Below are positions 6,269 through 8,205 of a stretch of DNA of 8,205 nucleotides, one piece after another. Position numbers and translations under genes: made by a program. The DNA is taken from positions 1 through 8,205 of the forward strand of contig JAQULN010000110.1 of NCBI GenBank assembly GCA_028718575.1, written 5' to 3'. How positions within the stretch are numbered: the first letter of the stretch is position 1; every line of letters begins with the position of its first letter. The stretch is from Candidatus Krumholzibacteriia bacterium. Its GTDB lineage: Bacteria > Krumholzibacteriota > Krumholzibacteriia > LZORAL124-64-63. The notes under the pieces were generated by a model that saw nothing but the letters and a program-made list of their open reading frames with translations, searched no databases and was not told where the DNA came from.

Positions 6269-7138
6269 ATGTTCGACCAACTGCTCGACAAGCTGTCCGG
6301 CGAGTCCCTGAGCATGATCGTACGCGCCTTCATCCTGGTCGTGCTGGGGCTCGTGGTTGCCGGCACCGTGTCGCGCCTGCTGCAGCGCTCGCTCGGTAAA
6401 CGTCTGTCTATACATCACATGCAGCTTTTGCGCCGGATCGCATACTACGGATTGTTGACGCTGTTCGTGGCTTCGGCGCTGCGTGAACTCGGTTTCAGCC
6501 TGGCCCTGCTGATGGGCGCAGCCGGCGTCTTGACCGTGGCGGTCGGATTCGCGTCGCAGACGTCGGCCTCCAACCTGATCAGCGGTCTGTTTCTGATCGG
6601 GGAACGCCCTTTCACGATCGGCGATATCATCAAGATCGGCGGCACCACTGGCGAGGTGCTGTCGATCGACGCGCTCTCGATCAAGCTGCGCACCTTCGAC
6701 AACCTTTTCGTGCGGATTCCCAACGAGACGCTGATCAAGAGCGAAGTCACGAACCTGACGCGTTTCCCGATTCGCCGCTTGGACCTGCCGGTCGGCGTCG
6801 CCTACAAGGAGGACATCGGCCGCGTGCGAGAGGTCCTGCTGGCGGTCGCCGACCAGAACCCGCTCTGCCTGGATGAGCCGGCGCCTTTGTTCATCTTCCT
6901 CGGTTTCGGCGATTCCGCGCTGGATCTCCAGTTCTCGGTCTGGGCCAAACGCGAGAATTTCCTCCCGCTGCGCAACGCGATCACCGCCGAGATCAAAGCC
7001 GCGTTCGATGCGGCCGGCATCGAGATCCCGTTCCCGCACCGGTCTCTGTATGCCGGCGAGGCGACGCGGCCGTTCCCGGTGCAGATCGTGCCGGGCCCCG
7101 CGGACGAGGAACAGCCGACGCGAAAGAGCGACCGATGA
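6269..7138 (+). CDS. MscS-family mechanosensitive ion channel
   Basis: Small-conductance mechanosensitive channel of 289 residues, close to the 286 of E. coli MscS. It opens under membrane tension to release solutes during osmotic downshock. Helices are visible at about 14-38 (TM1) and 54-72 (TM2). The pore-lining TM3 at about 78-110 has alternating small residues (MGAAGVLTVAVGFASQ) followed by NLISGLFLIGERPFTIGD. The beta domain follows (TTGEVLSIDALSIKLRTFDN, VRIPNETLIKSEVTNLTR). An alpha-beta C-terminal domain ends in the family phrase AAGIEIPFPHRSLY and a short polar tail. The gene sits 3 bases after the DUF432-like gene and its stop overlaps the next RND start by 4 bases. The subgroup may conduct ions or small solutes; sequence alone does not tell which. 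Confidence 0.95.
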   Translation: MFDQLLDKLSGESLSMIVRAFILVVLGLVVAGTVSRLLQRSLGKRLSIHHMQLLRRIAYYGLLTLFVASALRELGFSLALLMGAAGVLTVAVGFASQTSASNLISGLFLIGERPFTIGDIIKIGGTTGEVLSIDALSIKLRTFDNLFVRIPNETLIKSEVTNLTRFPIRRLDLPVGVAYKEDIGRVREVLLAVADQNPLCLDEPAPLFIFLGFGDSALDLQFSVWAKRENFLPLRNAITAEIKAAFDAAGIEIPFPHRSLYAGEATRPFPVQIVPGPADEEQPTRKSDR

Positions 7139-8205
7139 CGCTGCCCGAACTCGCCATCCGGCGGCCGGTGACGACGCTGATGATCCTGGTCAGTCTGCTG
7201 ACCCTCGGTGCGGTGGCGTTGAGCCGCCTGCCGCTGGCGTTCATGCCGGACATCGAAGAACCCGAGCTGTTCGTGCAGGTGAGCTACCCGAACGCTTCTC
7301 CCGAACAGGTCGAGCATATGATTGTGCGGCCGCTCGAAGATGCGGTCGGCTCGGTCAAGGGTCTCAAGTCGCTCTGGTCGCGCGCGAGCACCGAGGGCGG
7401 CCACCTGCGTCTCGGCTTCGATTGGGGCGCCGACCTGCATCTGGCCCGCGTGGAGATCTGGGAGCGGATCGACCGGATCCGCGGCGATCTTCCCGAGGAC
7501 ATCGGCGACATCGTGGTCAGCCGTTCCTGGTCGGGGCAGGGCGAAGAAATGCCGATCCTCGAGGCGCGTTTGTCCAGCCGCCGCGACCTCTCGGCCAGTT
7601 ACGATCTGCTCGAACGCAAGATCCTGCGGCCGCTGGAGCGAGTGCCCGGCGTTGCCGCCGTGCGCCTGGACGGCGTCAATCCGCGCGAAGTGCGCATCAA
7701 TCTGCGCCCGGAAGACCTGCAGCGGCACAACATCGACGTGCGGCAGATCAGTCGCCTCCTGCGCGGCAGCAACTTCGATCAGTCGCTCGGCCGCATCGAC
7801 ACCGGCGCCCAGCAGTTCATGCTGCGGACCGTCGGCACGTTTGGCTCGGCGGAGGAGATCGCGAATCTGCCGTTACGCGCGGACGGCCTGCGATTGCGCG
7901 ACGTCGCCGATGTCCAGTACACCGAGCCGCCGCTAGAGTACGGCCGCCACCTGGACGGCAACTTCGCTATCGGCGTTACCGTCACGCAGGAGAGCAAGGC
8001 CAATACGGTGACGGTCTGCCGAGCGCTCGAGGAACGGGTCGCCCAGATGAACGACGATCCGGAACTCGAAGGCGTCAATTTCATGACCTGGTTCAGCCAG
8101 GGCGAGGAGATCACCGGCGCGTTGCGCGATCTCGCCTATACCGGCGTGTTCGGTTCGTTGCTTGCGTCGCTCGTGTTGTTCCTGTTCCTGCGGCGAGTGG
8201 CGAGC
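7135..8205 (+). CDS. RND efflux transporter, HAE1-type, N-terminal part (3' partial)
   Basis: First 357 codons of a second RND inner-membrane pump, open to the right edge; full-length members have about 1,000-1,050 residues. It begins MTLPELAIRRPVTTLMIL, the usual N-terminal amphipathic helix leading into TM1 (about 11-30). Periplasmic porter segments follow, with SYPNASPEQVEHMIVRPLED, FDWGADLHLARVEI, RPLERVPGVAAVRLDGV, PREVRINL and SLGRIDTGAQQF. The start of TM2 is near residue 337 (TGVFGSLLASLVLFLFLRR). The ATG overlaps the MscS stop codon in an ATGA, and only a weak purine stretch (7123-7128) precedes it, so translation is probably coupled to MscS. The frame has no stop to the edge. The proton-relay aspartates of TM4 and any adaptor gene lie beyond the window. 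It is a different gene from the RND at the left edge, since each contributes the opposite half. Confidence 0.93.
   Translation, partial: MTLPELAIRRPVTTLMILVSLLTLGAVALSRLPLAFMPDIEEPELFVQVSYPNASPEQVEHMIVRPLEDAVGSVKGLKSLWSRASTEGGHLRLGFDWGADLHLARVEIWERIDRIRGDLPEDIGDIVVSRSWSGQGEEMPILEARLSSRRDLSASYDLLERKILRPLERVPGVAAVRLDGVNPREVRINLRPEDLQRHNIDVRQISRLLRGSNFDQSLGRIDTGAQQFMLRTVGTFGSAEEIANLPLRADGLRLRDVADVQYTEPPLEYGRHLDGNFAIGVTVTQESKANTVTVCRALEERVAQMNDDPELEGVNFMTWFSQGEEITGALRDLAYTGVFGSLLASLVLFLFLRRVAS

Noticed and set aside
5491..6399. 302-codon open frame on the plus strand in another frame
   Set aside because: Arg/Ala/Gly-rich shadow that overlaps the DUF432-like gene and the start of MscS; no motif.
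6068..7039. 323-codon open frame on the minus strand
   Set aside because: Opposite the DUF432-like and MscS genes; composition is typical of an antisense shadow.
6802..7728. 308-codon open frame on the minus strand
   Set aside because: Spans the MscS-RND junction on the opposite strand; both plus-strand genes are firmly identified.
7322..7936. 204-codon open frame on the plus strand in another frame
   Set aside because: Ser/Arg/Cys-rich shadow of the second RND gene, whose own frame is open from 7135 to the edge.

Overview
The window is GC-rich and densely packed, and every gene I can support lies on the + strand. Gene spacings run from an 11-base overlap to about 130 bases. HAE1-type RND transporters, a 289-residue MscS channel and a PrmC-type methyltransferase point to a Gram-negative bacterium, most likely a GC-rich proteobacterium. 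I cannot name a genus. I see no insertion sequence, integrase, tRNA, rRNA or CRISPR array.

Layout. Bases 2-1522 hold the C-terminal half of an RND efflux transporter that enters from the left. Bases 1523-1654 are the only sizeable gap and carry a good sigma70-like promoter (TTGACG, 16 bases, TATGCT). Four genes follow, spanning 1655-5402. They are a free-standing carrier protein (83 aa), a free-standing AMP-forming ligase (520 aa), a PrmC/HemK-like methyltransferase (306 aa) and an NAD synthase-like amide-forming ATP pyrophosphatase (328 aa). After a 47-base gap come a 271-aa protein that I tentatively place in DUF432 and an MscS-type mechanosensitive channel 3 bases further on. The MscS stop codon overlaps the start of a second HAE1-type RND transporter (7135 to the right edge), which is cut off after 357 codons.

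How the parts may work together. The four-gene cassette is the most interesting part. A ligase can adenylate a carboxylic or amino acid and load it on the carrier protein. A NadE-type enzyme activates a carboxylate with ATP and converts it to an amide with ammonia. A PrmC-type NPPY enzyme methylates a planar amide nitrogen. Together they read as a possible small-molecule or tailoring route that forms and then N-methylates an amide. This is inference from gene families and adjacency; the substrate is unknown, and the NadE-like and PrmC-like genes could instead be housekeeping enzymes. The DUF432-MscS-RND group is tightly coupled and looks like an envelope/export unit, possibly co-transcribed with the cassette because no convincing terminator or second promoter separates them.
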